Shown here: in pieces, positions 52,878-61,926 of the stretch
Position numbering within the stretch: position 1 is the stretch's first letter
Layout of the letters: the number at the start of each line of letters is the position of its first letter
Assembly: GCF_014621775.1 (NCBI RefSeq)
Contig: NZ_CP061204.1
Span: 454,501-518,500, forward strand
Direction of reading: 5' to 3'
Length of the DNA: 64,000 nt
Source: Stenotrophomonas sp. 169
GTDB lineage: Bacteria; Pseudomonadota; Gammaproteobacteria; Xanthomonadales; Xanthomonadaceae
The notes under the pieces: generated by a model
Database searches by the model: none
The model's input: the letters and a program-made list of their open reading frames with translations, nothing else
Told to the model about the DNA's origin: nothing
Translations under genes and position numbers: made by a program

Positions 52878-53254
52878 CCTGCGCCGACGCGCTCGCGCTC
52901 GACGTCCAGATCCTGCAGCGGGCGTACTTCGATGCTGCCGAACCGTGCCCACGGGAACCCCTGCGCGATGCGCATCGCGGCATCCGCGTCGGGGGCCTGG
53001 ATCAGGTTGAAGCCCGCCAGCAATTCGTGAGTCTCGGCGAACGGGCCATCGACGATGCGCTGCTGCGTGCCGCGGATGCGCAGTGTTCTCGCTTCTTCCA
53101 CCGGTTGCAGTTTCTGCGAGGCCAGCAAGGTCCCCTGTGCCTGCAGCGCGTCCGCGTGCTGCAGGCAGTCGCGCATCAATGCGTCGAACTCGGCGCTGGG
53201 CAGTGCCTGCAGCAGGGCAGGCTCGATGTAGATCAGAAGCGCGTACTGCGGCAT
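52874..53254 (-). CDS. YciI/DGPF domain protein
   Basis: 126 residues. MPQYALLIYIEPALL, then RIVDGPFAETHELLAGFNLI with the DGPF motif, and FGSIEVRPLQDLD. Dimeric ferredoxin-like fold of the YCII family. DGPF proteins are known neighbours of ECF42 sigma factors; such a sigma factor is encoded 1 kb away on the other strand, so this gene may belong to its regulon. Confidence 0.88.
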   Translation of the reverse strand: MPQYALLIYIEPALLQALPSAEFDALMRDCLQHADALQAQGTLLASQKLQPVEEARTLRIRGTQQRIVDGPFAETHELLAGFNLIQAPDADAAMRIAQGFPWARFGSIEVRPLQDLDVERERVGAG

Positions 53255-53438
53255 GGGCAAGGTCCAGGGCGGCCAGGCGCCCATGATGGACCCGATCCGG
53301 GCCCTCCCATGTTGCGACGCCGCAGGGTGCCGGTGCGCTGGGTGAAGGAATCTGCGCCCGGCGTGTCGATTCCACGCGCTCTGGTTCGTCGTCATGATGA
53401 AGGCCCGGCAGAACCGGTGCCACGCGCGGAGCACGGTC

Positions 53439-53855
53439 ATGAAGGTGATGGTCCTGGTGAAATCCAACCCCCGGATCGAGGCGGGCGAGATGCCCAGCCA
53501 CGATGCGCTGGAAGCAATGGGGACGTTCAACGATGCGCTGGTCAAGGCCGGCGTACTTCTGGCGGGCGAGGGGCTGCATGCCAGTGCGCGGGGACACCGG
53601 CTGCGCTTCGACGGGGCGGCGCCGCAGGTGCAGGCGGGGCCGTTTGCCGACCCGCATGGACTGGTCGCGGGCTTCTGGCTGTGGCAGGTGCGGTCGATGG
53701 ACGAAGCGCTGGAATGGGCGCGGCGTGCGCCGTTTGTCGAAGGGGATGAACTGGAGCTGCGCCCGGTGATGAGCGAAGAGGACTTCGGTGAAGCCTTCAC
53801 CCCCGATCTGCGCGCGCAGGAGCAGCATCTGCGCGACGTGTCTGCCGACCGTTGA
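53439..53855 (+). CDS. YciI/DGPF family protein
   Basis: 138 residues from ATG 53439. MKVMVLVKSNPRIEAGEMPS, then VQAGPFADPHGLVAGFWLWQ (AGPF in place of DGPF) and ELELRPVMSEEDFGEAF. First gene of a plus-strand run with the VOC-type protein (17 bp) and the ECF sigma factor (4-bp overlap). Role in the ECF42-type module is known only by association. Confidence 0.87.
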   Translation: MKVMVLVKSNPRIEAGEMPSHDALEAMGTFNDALVKAGVLLAGEGLHASARGHRLRFDGAAPQVQAGPFADPHGLVAGFWLWQVRSMDEALEWARRAPFVEGDELELRPVMSEEDFGEAFTPDLRAQEQHLRDVSADR

Positions 53856-53872
53856 AACGCCGGAGAATCCAC

Positions 53873-54301
53873 ATGAAACTGATTCCGTTCCTTGATTTCG
53901 ACGGCCAGGCACACGACGCGATGGCGTTCTATGCGCACGCGCTGGGTGGCGTGGTGACGTCCGAGACGACCTACCGCGATATGCCGCCCTCCGACGGCCC
54001 GGGCTGCAACGAGATGCCGGTGGACACCCTGGACCGCGTCGCCCACGCGCAACTCGATGTCGGCGGCGCGACCCTGATGGCGGCGGACGGGCCCAGCGCC
54101 GGAAGTGCGGGAGGCACCACCATCAACGTGGAGGTGACCTCCATCGAGGAAGCCGAGCGGGTCTTCGCTGCACTCGCTGCAGGCGGCACCGTCCACATGC
54201 CCTTGGCGGAGACATTCTGGGCGCACCGCTGGGGCATGCTGCACGACCGCTACGGCAAACCGTGGATGGTCAATTGCATGAAGACACCGCACGCGGCATG
54301 A
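53873..54301 (+). CDS. VOC/PhnB-like protein
   Basis: 142 residues. MKLIPFLDFDGQAHDAMAFY, then ALGGVV..., INVEVTSIEEAERVFAALAA and FWAHRWGMLHDRYGKPWMVN, the PhnB-like glyoxalase/bleomycin-resistance (3-demethylubiquinone-like) signature. Function unknown; commonly encoded with DGPF proteins and ECF sigma factors. Stop overlaps the sigma factor start (ATGA). Confidence 0.88.
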   Translation: MKLIPFLDFDGQAHDAMAFYAHALGGVVTSETTYRDMPPSDGPGCNEMPVDTLDRVAHAQLDVGGATLMAADGPSAGSAGGTTINVEVTSIEEAERVFAALAAGGTVHMPLAETFWAHRWGMLHDRYGKPWMVNCMKTPHAA

Positions 54302-55590
54302 CGGGGATGCAGCAACGGCTGGAGACCCTGTGGCGCATGGAATCGCCCCTGCTGATCGCCCGCTGCGCGCGGCTGCTCGGCGGTGACATCGGCCGTGCCG
54401 AAGAGTTGGTGCAGGATGTCTGGCTGGTGGCGTTCGAGCGCTGGCCAGTGGAGGGCATGCCGGACAACCCTGGAGCCTGGCTGATGACCGCGACGCGCAA
54501 CCGTGCCATTGATGTGCTGCGTCAGCATCAACGCGTGGCCGATCAGCACGCGCGCTGGGGGGAGGTGCTGCATCCGGCGAGCCCGGTGGCGCCGGATGAC
54601 AGTGAGGCCCTGGTCGATGACATCGGCGATGACCTGCTGCGGCTGATGTTCGTCGCCTGCCACCCGCAGTTGCCCGCGGACGCGCGGATCGCCTTGACGC
54701 TGCGCCTGCTGGGTGGACTGACCACGCAGGAAATCGCGCGTGCGTTCCTGCTGCCCGAACCGACGATTGCGCAGCGGATCGTGCGGGCGAAGCGCACGCT
54801 CGCGCAGCACCAGGTGCCCTTCGACGTGCCGCGCGCGGCGGATCTGCCAGCGCGGTTGGGGGCGGTGCTGGAGGTGATCTACCTGGTGTTCAATGAAGGC
54901 TACGCTGCCAGCTACGGCGAGGATTGGATGCGCCCGGCCCTGTGTGAGGAAGCCCTGCGGCTGGCGCGGATCCTGGCGCAGCGGATGCCTGGCCATGCGT
55001 CGATCCACGGATTGCTGGCGTTGATGGAGCTGCAGGCATCGCGCAGCGCGGCACGTTCCGATGGCGCTGGTGCGCCGGTCCTGCTCGAGCAGCAGGACCG
55101 GTCGCGCTGGGATCGGCTGCAGATTGCGCGGGGCCTGGCATCGCTGCAGCAGGCGCATTCGCTGATGGGCCAGGAAGACCCGTACGTGCTGCAGGCGGGA
55201 ATCGCGGCATGCCATGCCCGCGCGCTGGCGCCTGAGGACACCGATTGGGCCGGGATCGCCGCGCTGTACACCCGGCTGCTGCAGGTCCAACCGTCGCCGG
55301 TGATCGCCCTGAACCGGGTGGTCGCGATATTGCGCGCCGACGGTCCCTTGGCTGCGTGGGGCCTGCTGCACCCCCTTCTGGACGAACCTCGCCTGCAGCA
55401 GTACGCGCCGTTGTGGGTGGTGCGCGGGGAAGTGTTGTGTCGACTGGGCAGGAACGACGACGCACGCGCAGCCTTCACCCACGCTGCTTCGCTCACCGGC
55501 AACGAGCGCGAACGGATCCTGCTGCTTGGAAAAGCGGGGGCGGGGGTAGAGCCGACTTCAGTCGGCTGCGCTGCTGGCAGAGTGAGGTAG
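54298..55590 (+). CDS. ECF sigma factor, ECF42-like, with TPR-like C-terminal extension
   Basis: 430 residues. Sigma region 2 (RAEELVQDVWLVAFERWP; GAWLMTATRNRAIDVLRQHQ) and region 4 (ARIALTLRLLGGLTTQEIARAF; TIAQRIVRAKRTL) are followed by a long helical extension (DUF6596, VFNEGYAASYGEDW; LNRVVAILRADGPLAAW) that in ECF42 factors is needed for activity in place of an anti-sigma. The last 14 codons (from GVEPTSVGCAAGRVR) read through a SMAG palindrome. Coupled to the DGPF/PhnB-like genes upstream. Confidence 0.9.
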   Translation: MTGMQQRLETLWRMESPLLIARCARLLGGDIGRAEELVQDVWLVAFERWPVEGMPDNPGAWLMTATRNRAIDVLRQHQRVADQHARWGEVLHPASPVAPDDSEALVDDIGDDLLRLMFVACHPQLPADARIALTLRLLGGLTTQEIARAFLLPEPTIAQRIVRAKRTLAQHQVPFDVPRAADLPARLGAVLEVIYLVFNEGYAASYGEDWMRPALCEEALRLARILAQRMPGHASIHGLLALMELQASRSAARSDGAGAPVLLEQQDRSRWDRLQIARGLASLQQAHSLMGQEDPYVLQAGIAACHARALAPEDTDWAGIAALYTRLLQVQPSPVIALNRVVAILRADGPLAAWGLLHPLLDEPRLQQYAPLWVVRGEVLCRLGRNDDARAAFTHAASLTGNERERILLLGKAGAGVEPTSVGCAAGRVR

Positions 55591-55643
55591 AGCCGACTTC
55601 AGTCGGCTGCGCCGGCAATGCAGCCGACTGAAGTCGGCTCTAC
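55546..55643. repeat. SMAG triple
   Basis: GTAGAGCCGACTTCAGTCGG at 55546 and again at 55587, with the inverted form ending CTAC at 55643. The first copy is inside the sigma factor coding frame. Confidence 0.9.
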
Positions 55644-55719
55644 CAACCCCGATCCCCCTCCGTCTGTTTTTTAAGCGGCTACACTCGGGGGCTTGTCGCA
55701 ATCCCTGCTGGAGAGAGCA

Positions 55720-57369
55720 ATGAAGCGTGTAGTGATGACTGTGCTGGCCTTGTCGGTGTCAGGTGCGTTGATGGCGGCGACGCCGAAGTTCGATGGCGCG
55801 CGGATCTCTGCTGATGTCCGCGAGCTGGCATCGGATGCCTACGAGGGTCGTTCGCCGGCCACGGCCGGGGAAACCAAGACGATTGAGTTCCTCAGCAAAC
55901 AGTTCGCTGCGGCGGGCTTGCAGCCGGGCGGTGACCTGCAGGACGGCAAGCGCTTGTGGACCCAGGCGGTGCCGTTGCTGAAGGGAGACATCGTGGGCAC
56001 GCCGCAGTTGGCGTTGCATCAGGGCCAGAAGACGCTTCCGCTGGAACAGGGCAAGCAGATCGCAGTGCGCGCGGCCATGAATGGTGCCGACAAGGTCGCC
56101 ATCAGCAAGGCGCCACTGGTGTTCCTGGGCTACGGCGTGAAGGCGCCGGAGAAGAACTGGGACGATTTCAAGGGCGTGGACCTGAAGGGCAAGATCGCCG
56201 TCGTGCTGATCAACGACCCGGACTTCGAGACCGGCCAGGGTGACTTCGATGGCAAGGGCATGACGTACTACGGTCGCTGGACCTACAAGTACGAAGAGGC
56301 TGCCCGACAGGGTGCGCTCGGCGTGCTGATCGTGCACGAGACCGCACCGGCGTCGTACGGCTGGGCCACCGTGGCTGGCTCCAACACCAACACCATGTTC
56401 GACGTGGTGCGTGACGATCCGGCCGGCAGCCATCCGCTGCTGGAGGGCTGGATCCAGCGTGATCTTGCAGTGGACCTGTTCCGTTCGGCGGGACTGGATT
56501 TCGAGGCGTTGAAGAAGCAGGCGCAGCAGCGCGACTTCACCGCCGTGCCGCTGACCGGTGCCAGCCTGGATGCGAATTACGCGGTGAAGACCGAAGTGAT
56601 CACCTCGCACAACGTGGCCGCGCGCCTGGAAGGCAGCAAGCACCCGGATGAGACCGTGGTGTACAGCGCGCACTGGGACCATATCGGCGTGGGTGAGCCC
56701 GATGCCCGCGGTGACCGGATCTTCAACGGCGCATTGGACAATGCCAGCGGCACCGCCGCCTTGATCGAGCTGGCGCGTGGCTACGCCAAGGCCCCCAAGC
56801 CGGAACGTTCGGTCTTGTTCCTGGCGGTGACAGCCGAAGAGAAGGGGTTGCTGGGCTCGGAGTACTACGCCACCCATCCGCTGTATCCGCTGGAAAAGAC
56901 CGTGGCGGTGATCAACATGGATGGCATGGCGCCCTTCAGTCCGTCGCGTGACTTCGGCATTTACGGTTCGGCGCGCTTCGAGCTGCTGGACCAGTTGAAG
57001 GCCGTGGCCCAGCGCTGGGACATCCGCTACACCCCGGATCCGAAGCCGGAAGCCGGCCTGTTCTTCCGCTCGGATCATTTCCCCTTCGCCAAGCGCGGCG
57101 TGCCGGCGCTTTCGTGGTCGGCGGGGCAGGACTGGGTGGACGGTGGCGTCGCGGCGGGCAAGAAGGCGTCCGACGATTACACCGCCAAGCGCTACCACCA
57201 GCAGGGTGACGAATGGCAGCCGGACTGGAAGTTCGCCGGCGCCGCACGTGACCTGGAGGTGCTGTACACGCTGGGGAACGAACTGGCCAACTCACGCGAC
57301 TGGCCGAACTGGGACGCCGCCGAAGCGTTCCGCACGGTCCGTGACCAGAGTGCCGCGCAGCGCCGCTGA
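55720..57369 (+). CDS. M28 family metallopeptidase with PA domain, exported
   Basis: 549 residues. Signal peptide (MKRVVMTVLALSVSGALMAA), a PA insert at about 130-250 (LVFLGYGVKAPEKNWDDFKG, GKIAVVLINDP), and the M28 zinc core: YSAHWDHIGVG, FNGALDNASGTAALIELAR, LAVTAEEKGLLGSEYYATHP and FRSDHFPFAKRGVPAL. These carry the two-zinc ligands and catalytic Glu. Aminopeptidase or dipeptidase acting in the periplasm or outside. GGAGAGAGC before ATG 55720. Confidence 0.92.
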   Translation: MKRVVMTVLALSVSGALMAATPKFDGARISADVRELASDAYEGRSPATAGETKTIEFLSKQFAAAGLQPGGDLQDGKRLWTQAVPLLKGDIVGTPQLALHQGQKTLPLEQGKQIAVRAAMNGADKVAISKAPLVFLGYGVKAPEKNWDDFKGVDLKGKIAVVLINDPDFETGQGDFDGKGMTYYGRWTYKYEEAARQGALGVLIVHETAPASYGWATVAGSNTNTMFDVVRDDPAGSHPLLEGWIQRDLAVDLFRSAGLDFEALKKQAQQRDFTAVPLTGASLDANYAVKTEVITSHNVAARLEGSKHPDETVVYSAHWDHIGVGEPDARGDRIFNGALDNASGTAALIELARGYAKAPKPERSVLFLAVTAEEKGLLGSEYYATHPLYPLEKTVAVINMDGMAPFSPSRDFGIYGSARFELLDQLKAVAQRWDIRYTPDPKPEAGLFFRSDHFPFAKRGVPALSWSAGQDWVDGGVAAGKKASDDYTAKRYHQQGDEWQPDWKFAGAARDLEVLYTLGNELANSRDWPNWDAAEAFRTVRDQSAAQRR

Positions 57370-57381
57370 GGCAGCGGCTGG

Positions 57382-57404
57382 GTAGCGCCGGGCCATGCTC
57401 GGCG
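57382..57404. repeat. SMAG-variant fragment
   Basis: GTAGCGCCGGGCCATGCTCG, a single diverged copy after the M28 gene. Confidence 0.6.
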
Positions 57405-57554
57405 TGGTTGACCAACGGCGCCGCCGGCTGAGGGCCAGCGGCCGTCGCTACCAAGGCGGGATTCGTCGCCTGATTCCCGGCGTTCGTCGCCGGGTGCTTG
57501 CCGTGGCGGGCCGGCGCACTATGCTCGGCCCATCCCATCGCCAAAGGCACTCCC

Positions 57555-58814
57555 GTGTTCGCCAGCGTTTCTCTGATCTTCCGACATCTGCTGGCCTGGG
57601 CCGCTGCGCTGGTCGTGGCGGGCATGGTGTGGAGTGGCATATTCAGCGGCATGGAAGATGGCCCGGGCTGGGTGTTCGGCCTGCTTGCGATGTTCCTGAT
57701 GCTGTCCGCACTGGGCAGCGCGATCACCCACGTGCGCCGGGTCTGGCTGATCACCGGCAAGCTGGATGGGAGCACGCTGTCCAACCGCCAGCGGCGGCAG
57801 ATCGAACTGCCCCTGGATGCCGGACCGGCCTTCCTGCTGCTGGAGCGCGCCATCGCCGAGTTGCCGCGTGTGGAGGACATCGAAAGTTCTGCCGGTAGCC
57901 TGCAGGTGCGTGCCTATGTACGGCGCGTCGATCCGTGGAATGGTCGCCAGCCGTCTCGCTGGAACCTGCCCGCGCGTCTGGCGATCAAGCGCAACAGCGT
58001 GCTGGCCACGGTGACGCCGGGGCAGGGAACGAGCACGGTCACCCTGTTGTTCGAGCCCGACGCGGGCTGGTGGGCCGATCTGCTGGCGCTGGACGAAGGC
58101 AGCAACTTCGAGAACGCCGAAGCGCTGACCCGCGCCGTCAGCGGCCGCGTGGCCGACCAGCGACGCGACGAACAAGCGGCGGCCGAGCAGACCCACGTGG
58201 AGAAAGAACTGTCGGTCGCGCGCTTGAACCTGCTGCATGCGCAGGTGGAACCGCACTTTCTGTACAACTCGCTGGCCAATGCGCAGGTGCTCACCCGCAC
58301 CGATCCAGCGCGTGCCGACCAGATGATCGGCCACCTGATCCAGTACCTGCGCAGCTCGCTGCCGAGCATGGAAGAGTCGGTGTCCACCTTGGGCGTGGAG
58401 CTGGAGCGCACCCGTGCGTACCTGGAGATCCTGCGTATCCGGATGGGCGCACGGCTGGGCGTTGAAGTGCAGGTGCCCGATGCGTTGCAGGGCGTCCGGC
58501 TGCCGGCGATGGCGCTGCAGACGCTGGTGGAAAACGCGATCAAGCACGGCCTGGAACCCAAGCCGGGCGGTGGCACGATCTGGATCATCGCGCGCGCCTT
58601 CGATGACCATGTCACGGTGACCGTGGCCGACGATGGGCTTGGCTTCGGCCATGGCACCAGCGGCACCGGCATCGGGCTGAAGAACCTGCGCGAGCGCCTG
58701 CGCCTGACCTGCGGCGAGCAGGCCGGTGTAGCGATCGTCACCAATTTCCCCAGCGGCGTCGCCGCCACCATGACGTTGCCGCAGGCCTCGAAGGACGCCG
58801 CTCATGCCGCTTGA
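57555..58814 (+). CDS. LytS-type sensor histidine kinase (HisKA_5/His_kinase PF06580 type)
   Basis: 419 residues from GTG 57555. Two N-terminal TM helices (FRHLLAWAAALVVAGMVWSG; WVFGLLAMFLMLSALGSAIT), a cytosolic region of about 150 residues, the phosphoacceptor motif LHAQVEPHFLYNSLANAQVL (His near 233) and a HATPase_c domain (LVENAIKHGLEPKPGGGTIW; VADDGLGFGHGTSGTGIGLK). Overlaps the response regulator gene by 11 bp. The signal is unknown; no LrgAB-type genes are adjacent. Confidence 0.92.
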   Translation: MFASVSLIFRHLLAWAAALVVAGMVWSGIFSGMEDGPGWVFGLLAMFLMLSALGSAITHVRRVWLITGKLDGSTLSNRQRRQIELPLDAGPAFLLLERAIAELPRVEDIESSAGSLQVRAYVRRVDPWNGRQPSRWNLPARLAIKRNSVLATVTPGQGTSTVTLLFEPDAGWWADLLALDEGSNFENAEALTRAVSGRVADQRRDEQAAAEQTHVEKELSVARLNLLHAQVEPHFLYNSLANAQVLTRTDPARADQMIGHLIQYLRSSLPSMEESVSTLGVELERTRAYLEILRIRMGARLGVEVQVPDALQGVRLPAMALQTLVENAIKHGLEPKPGGGTIWIIARAFDDHVTVTVADDGLGFGHGTSGTGIGLKNLRERLRLTCGEQAGVAIVTNFPSGVAATMTLPQASKDAAHAA

Positions 58815-59574
58815 CGCGTTGATTGCCGAAGACGAAGAGCTGCTGCGCGCCGCCTTGGTGGAGCAACTGCAGCGGTTGTGGCCGGAGCTGCGCATCGTCG
58901 CCGAGTGCGAGGATGGCGCCACGGCACTGGAACAACTGGCCGAACGCCAACCGGACATCGCGTTCCTGGACATTCGCATGCCGGGTATCAGCGGCATCCA
59001 GGTGGCACGCGCGCTGGCCGAACTGAGCCCGCGCACGCAGGTGGTGTTCGTTACGGCCTACGACCAGTACGCCATCGATGCGTTCGAACAGGGCGCGATG
59101 GATTATCTGCTCAAGCCGGTAAGCGATGAGCGCCTGCTGGCGACGCGCGAGCGCATCCTGGCGCGGCTGCCGTCGGCACGCCACGACGATGCCGTGCTGG
59201 AGCGGCTGCTGCAGCGATTGGGGGCCCCAGCGGAGCGTGCAGACGTACCGCCACTGGCATGGATTACCGCAAGCAATGGACGTGACACGGTGCTGATCAT
59301 GCTGGAGGACGTGGTGTATTTCCGCGCAGACAACAAATACACCACGGTGGTGACCGCCGACGGCGAGAGCCTGCTGCGCACGCCATTGCGGGAGCTGGTG
59401 GCGGCGTTGGATCCACAGCAGTTCCGCCAGGTGCACCGGTCCACCATCGTCAACATGAAAGCCGTTGCCGCGGTGAGCCGCGACGACACCGGGCGGGGCG
59501 TACTGCGCCTGCGCGAACGCCCCGAAACACTCACCGTCAGTCAACCGTTCATGAGCCTGTTCCGCGGCATGTAA
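58804..59574 (+). CDS. LytTR-family response regulator
   Basis: 256 residues. Receiver domain (LIAEDEELLRAALVEQL; IAFLDIRMPGISGIQVA with phospho-acceptor Asp56; VVFVTAYDQYAIDAF; DYLLKPVSDERL) and a C-terminal LytTR DNA-binding domain (VVYFRADNKYTTVVTADGES, FRQVHRSTIVNMKAV). Pairs with the kinase that overlaps it by 11 bp. Confidence 0.94.
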   Translation: MPLDALIAEDEELLRAALVEQLQRLWPELRIVAECEDGATALEQLAERQPDIAFLDIRMPGISGIQVARALAELSPRTQVVFVTAYDQYAIDAFEQGAMDYLLKPVSDERLLATRERILARLPSARHDDAVLERLLQRLGAPAERADVPPLAWITASNGRDTVLIMLEDVVYFRADNKYTTVVTADGESLLRTPLRELVAALDPQQFRQVHRSTIVNMKAVAAVSRDDTGRGVLRLRERPETLTVSQPFMSLFRGM

Positions 59575-59606
59575 GCCGCGGCAGGCCACTAGGGAAGGGC
59601 CATGCC

Positions 59607-59948
59607 ATGCGTTTTCTCACTACGATACTGAGTTGCCTGCTGTCCTTGTTCGGCTGCCATGACAAGGTGACCACGACCTCGATCACCCGCATCAGCGCGC
59701 ACGGCATGGATCAGCTGTTCAGTCGCACGTCCGTGCGTACGGACGGCGCGTGGTTCGAGTGCGTGAGCAGTGACAGCGGCCGATGCTACTACCAGGTATT
59801 CCAAGAGGCCTGCGATGGGCAACAGCATTGCGAACGCAGCGCCCTGCAGCAGTTCGACGTCCGCGCCGGCCAACGGCAGAAGCACGCCAGCCTGCCGCCG
59901 GGATTCAAGAGCTGCGTAGCCACCACCCCCGCCGCCCGCTGCCAATGA
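59607..59948 (+). CDS. small Cys-rich lipoprotein
   Basis: 113 residues. Lipobox LLSLFGC with lipidated Cys17. Mature part contains six further Cys (WFECVSSD, GRCYYQVF, EACDGQQHCE, KSCVA, ARCQ), suggesting disulfides in the periplasm. No family recognised. Ends just before a perfect inverted repeat. Confidence 0.65.
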   Translation: MRFLTTILSCLLSLFGCHDKVTTTSITRISAHGMDQLFSRTSVRTDGAWFECVSSDSGRCYYQVFQEACDGQQHCERSALQQFDVRAGQRQKHASLPPGFKSCVATTPAARCQ

Positions 59949-59952
59949 CGAC

Positions 59953-60030
59953 AAAAAGGGGACGGAGGGGATTAAGTCGTTTTCAACCCATAGGGGCCAG
60001 AAACGACTTAATCCCCTCCGTCCCCTTTTT
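59953..60030. repeat. perfect 30-bp inverted repeat with 18-bp loop
   Basis: Arm AAAAAGGGGACGGAGGGGAT.. at 59953-59982 and its exact reverse complement at 60001-60030 (..ATCCCCTCCGTCCCCTTTTT). It lies between the stop codons of convergent genes and, read either way, ends in a T-run, so it may act as a bidirectional terminator. Confidence 0.92.
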
Positions 60031-60036
60031 TGGGGT

Positions 60037-60651
60037 TCAGAAGGCGGGTTGCAGGGTGAGGTCGCGGTGGCTGGTGGTCTGGCCGACGTGGTTCAGGCGG
60101 CCAACCAGTTCGGTGTGCTGCTTCATGCGGCCGATCTCGGACATGATGCGGATGTCCTCGTGGCGCAGTTCGCGTTTCTCGGTCACGGACTGCTTGTAAT
60201 CCAGCACTTCCGGGTAGTGTTCGGCCATTCCGAGTGCGTCGGCCACGCATTCCACGCTGTCGGCGCTGGAGGTGATGCGGGCGCGGCTGTTGAAGGCTTT
60301 CATCCAGCGTTCGAACCCGGCTTGCTGGTCGAACATGTTCGCCATGAACCAGATCACGAACAGGATCGATACCCAGGAGCCGATGATGATCACGACGCGG
60401 GTGAAGGTGATATGGAAGTCATCCCGCCAGAGGTAATTGGCGATCAGCCCGAGGATCAGCAGAGATGCGGCCTGCCAGCCGACAATGGAGGCGATCAGCC
60501 ACTGGCTTTTCGCCTGGGCCAGCACGGCCACCTCCTGGCGGATCTGCTGCTCGCTGAGACCACGCCAGTGGGCAACCTGTTTTTCGAACGGGCTGTGGTA
60601 CAGCTCGTTGTCGCGCAACAACAATCCTAGACCTTTGAACAAAGCAATCAT
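60037..60651 (-). CDS. hypothetical membrane protein with coiled-coil ends
   Basis: 204 residues. Two TM helices at about 55-72 (LIASIVGWQAASLLILGLIA) and 85-105 (VVIIIGSWVSILFVIWFMAN), with helical cytosolic ends (FEKQVAHWRGLSEQQIRQEV; QSVTEKRELRHEDIRIMSEI). No family recognised. ATG 60651 follows a good context. Isolated. Confidence 0.65.
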   Translation of the reverse strand: MIALFKGLGLLLRDNELYHSPFEKQVAHWRGLSEQQIRQEVAVLAQAKSQWLIASIVGWQAASLLILGLIANYLWRDDFHITFTRVVIIIGSWVSILFVIWFMANMFDQQAGFERWMKAFNSRARITSSADSVECVADALGMAEHYPEVLDYKQSVTEKRELRHEDIRIMSEIGRMKQHTELVGRLNHVGQTTSHRDLTLQPAF

Positions 60652-60968
60652 GGCGGGCTCCCTGTTGGAACGTGCGGCGATGCATTGACCGGTGAGGCGG
60701 GTTCAGTTCTAGCACTTCCAGCGAGGGGCGCAATAAAGGGGATGCGAAGGCGCGGACGCATACGCGGATGAATACGGAGGCGCACGCGCACCTTGGTGCG
60801 CCGCAACATCGGTCTGACGGCCTGCGACAAGATGTCGCACTGAAAATCGTGCTGCGCGTGCACACGGGCGGGGTCGGGCCCCGCTTTCACAAAGGATCGG
60901 GTGTCGAGTGGCCGACAATGGGGCCAAATCGCGCAAGCCGCGCCACTGCCAGGTCCTATGATCGCCCC
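60652..60968. other. divergent intergenic, nothing specific
   Basis: 317 bp with repeated CGCGGACGCATACGCGGATG-like motifs but no gene or palindrome of note; presumably two divergent promoters. Confidence 0.35.
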
Positions 60969-61880
60969 ATGCCTTCTTTGTTTTCGCCGCTGACCGCGCC
61001 CATCCGCCGCTGGGTGATGGATGCCTTTCCCCGCGGACAGAGCGAGATCGACTACGACCATCCGATCGGGGACCCGGGCTGGTTCGGGCCGGACAGCGTC
61101 ACCTGGCGGGTCCATGCCGAACTGCCGTCGATGCTCGCCGGCGGGCTCTGTGCCCTGATGCTGCAGGCGCTGCATCCGCGTGCGCTGGCGGGGGTGTACG
61201 ACCACTCCAACTTCCGCGAAGACCTGGTCGGGCGCCTGCGCCGCACCACGGCATTCGTCGCGGGCACGACCTATGCCCCCACGGCGGAAGTCGACACGCT
61301 CGTGGCCCGGGTGCGCCGGATCCATTCGCGCGTGCGCGGCAGCGTGGAGGGTGTGCCCTACGCCGCCGATGACCCGCTGTTGCTCACCTGGGTGCATGTG
61401 ACCGAGGCCTATGGCTTCCTGCAGGGATTTCGCCGCTATGGACGGGCGATGCCCGACGCGATGGTTGATCGCTACTACGACGAGTTCCGGCGTGTCGCCG
61501 AAGCATTGGGGGCGAGGGATGTGCCGCGTAGTGCAGCGGAAGTGGATGCGTTCTTTGCGATGCAGCGGCCGCAGCTGTGCCTGGATGCCCGGGCGCGCGA
61601 GGTGTTGCAGGTGCTGTCTGCGGTGAAGTTGCCCGTGCCGGTGGCAGGACTGTCGCGGGATGTGTTCATGGGCGCGGGGGCGGCGTTGTTGCCGGAGTGG
61701 GCAAGCGAGCTGCTGGAGCACGGCACGCGGCAGCGGGTCCAGGCACAGGCATCGATGCGGCTGTTGCAGGGGGCTGCGCCGCTGTTCCGGCGTGCGCTTC
61801 CGGATGGATTGGCGAGCCGGGCGTGTGCGCGGGTGGGTGTTGAAGCGGCGCACTTGCAGCGGTGGCCGGCGGGCCTGTAA
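60969..61880 (+). CDS. oxygenase MpaB family protein (DUF2236)
   Basis: 303 residues. WRVHAELPSMLAGGLCALML, LQALHPRALAGVYDHSNFRE, FVAGTTYAPTAEVD, VRRIHSRVRGSVEG, TWVHVTEAYGFLQGFRRYG: the His-rich helical core of the DUF2236/MpaB-Lcp-like family, which binds heme b. Substrate unknown. ATG 60969, since upstream codons are part of a divergent control region. Confidence 0.85.
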   Translation: MPSLFSPLTAPIRRWVMDAFPRGQSEIDYDHPIGDPGWFGPDSVTWRVHAELPSMLAGGLCALMLQALHPRALAGVYDHSNFREDLVGRLRRTTAFVAGTTYAPTAEVDTLVARVRRIHSRVRGSVEGVPYAADDPLLLTWVHVTEAYGFLQGFRRYGRAMPDAMVDRYYDEFRRVAEALGARDVPRSAAEVDAFFAMQRPQLCLDARAREVLQVLSAVKLPVPVAGLSRDVFMGAGAALLPEWASELLEHGTRQRVQAQASMRLLQGAAPLFRRALPDGLASRACARVGVEAAHLQRWPAGL

Positions 61881-61896
61881 CGGCCCACCGGTGCGC

Positions 61897-61920
61897 TCGC
61901 CGAGCGTGGCTCGGCGCTAC
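61897..61920. repeat. SMAG-variant half palindrome
   Basis: CGCCGAGCGTGGCTCGGCGC followed by TAC, between the MpaB-like and M13 peptidase genes. Confidence 0.7.
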
Positions 61921-61926
61921 CAGGGA

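Noticed and set aside
52874..54292. 472-residue minus-strand open frame spanning several genes
   Set aside because: Only its last 126 residues (YciI/DGPF) are real; the rest is antisense to the plus-strand YciI and PhnB-like genes.
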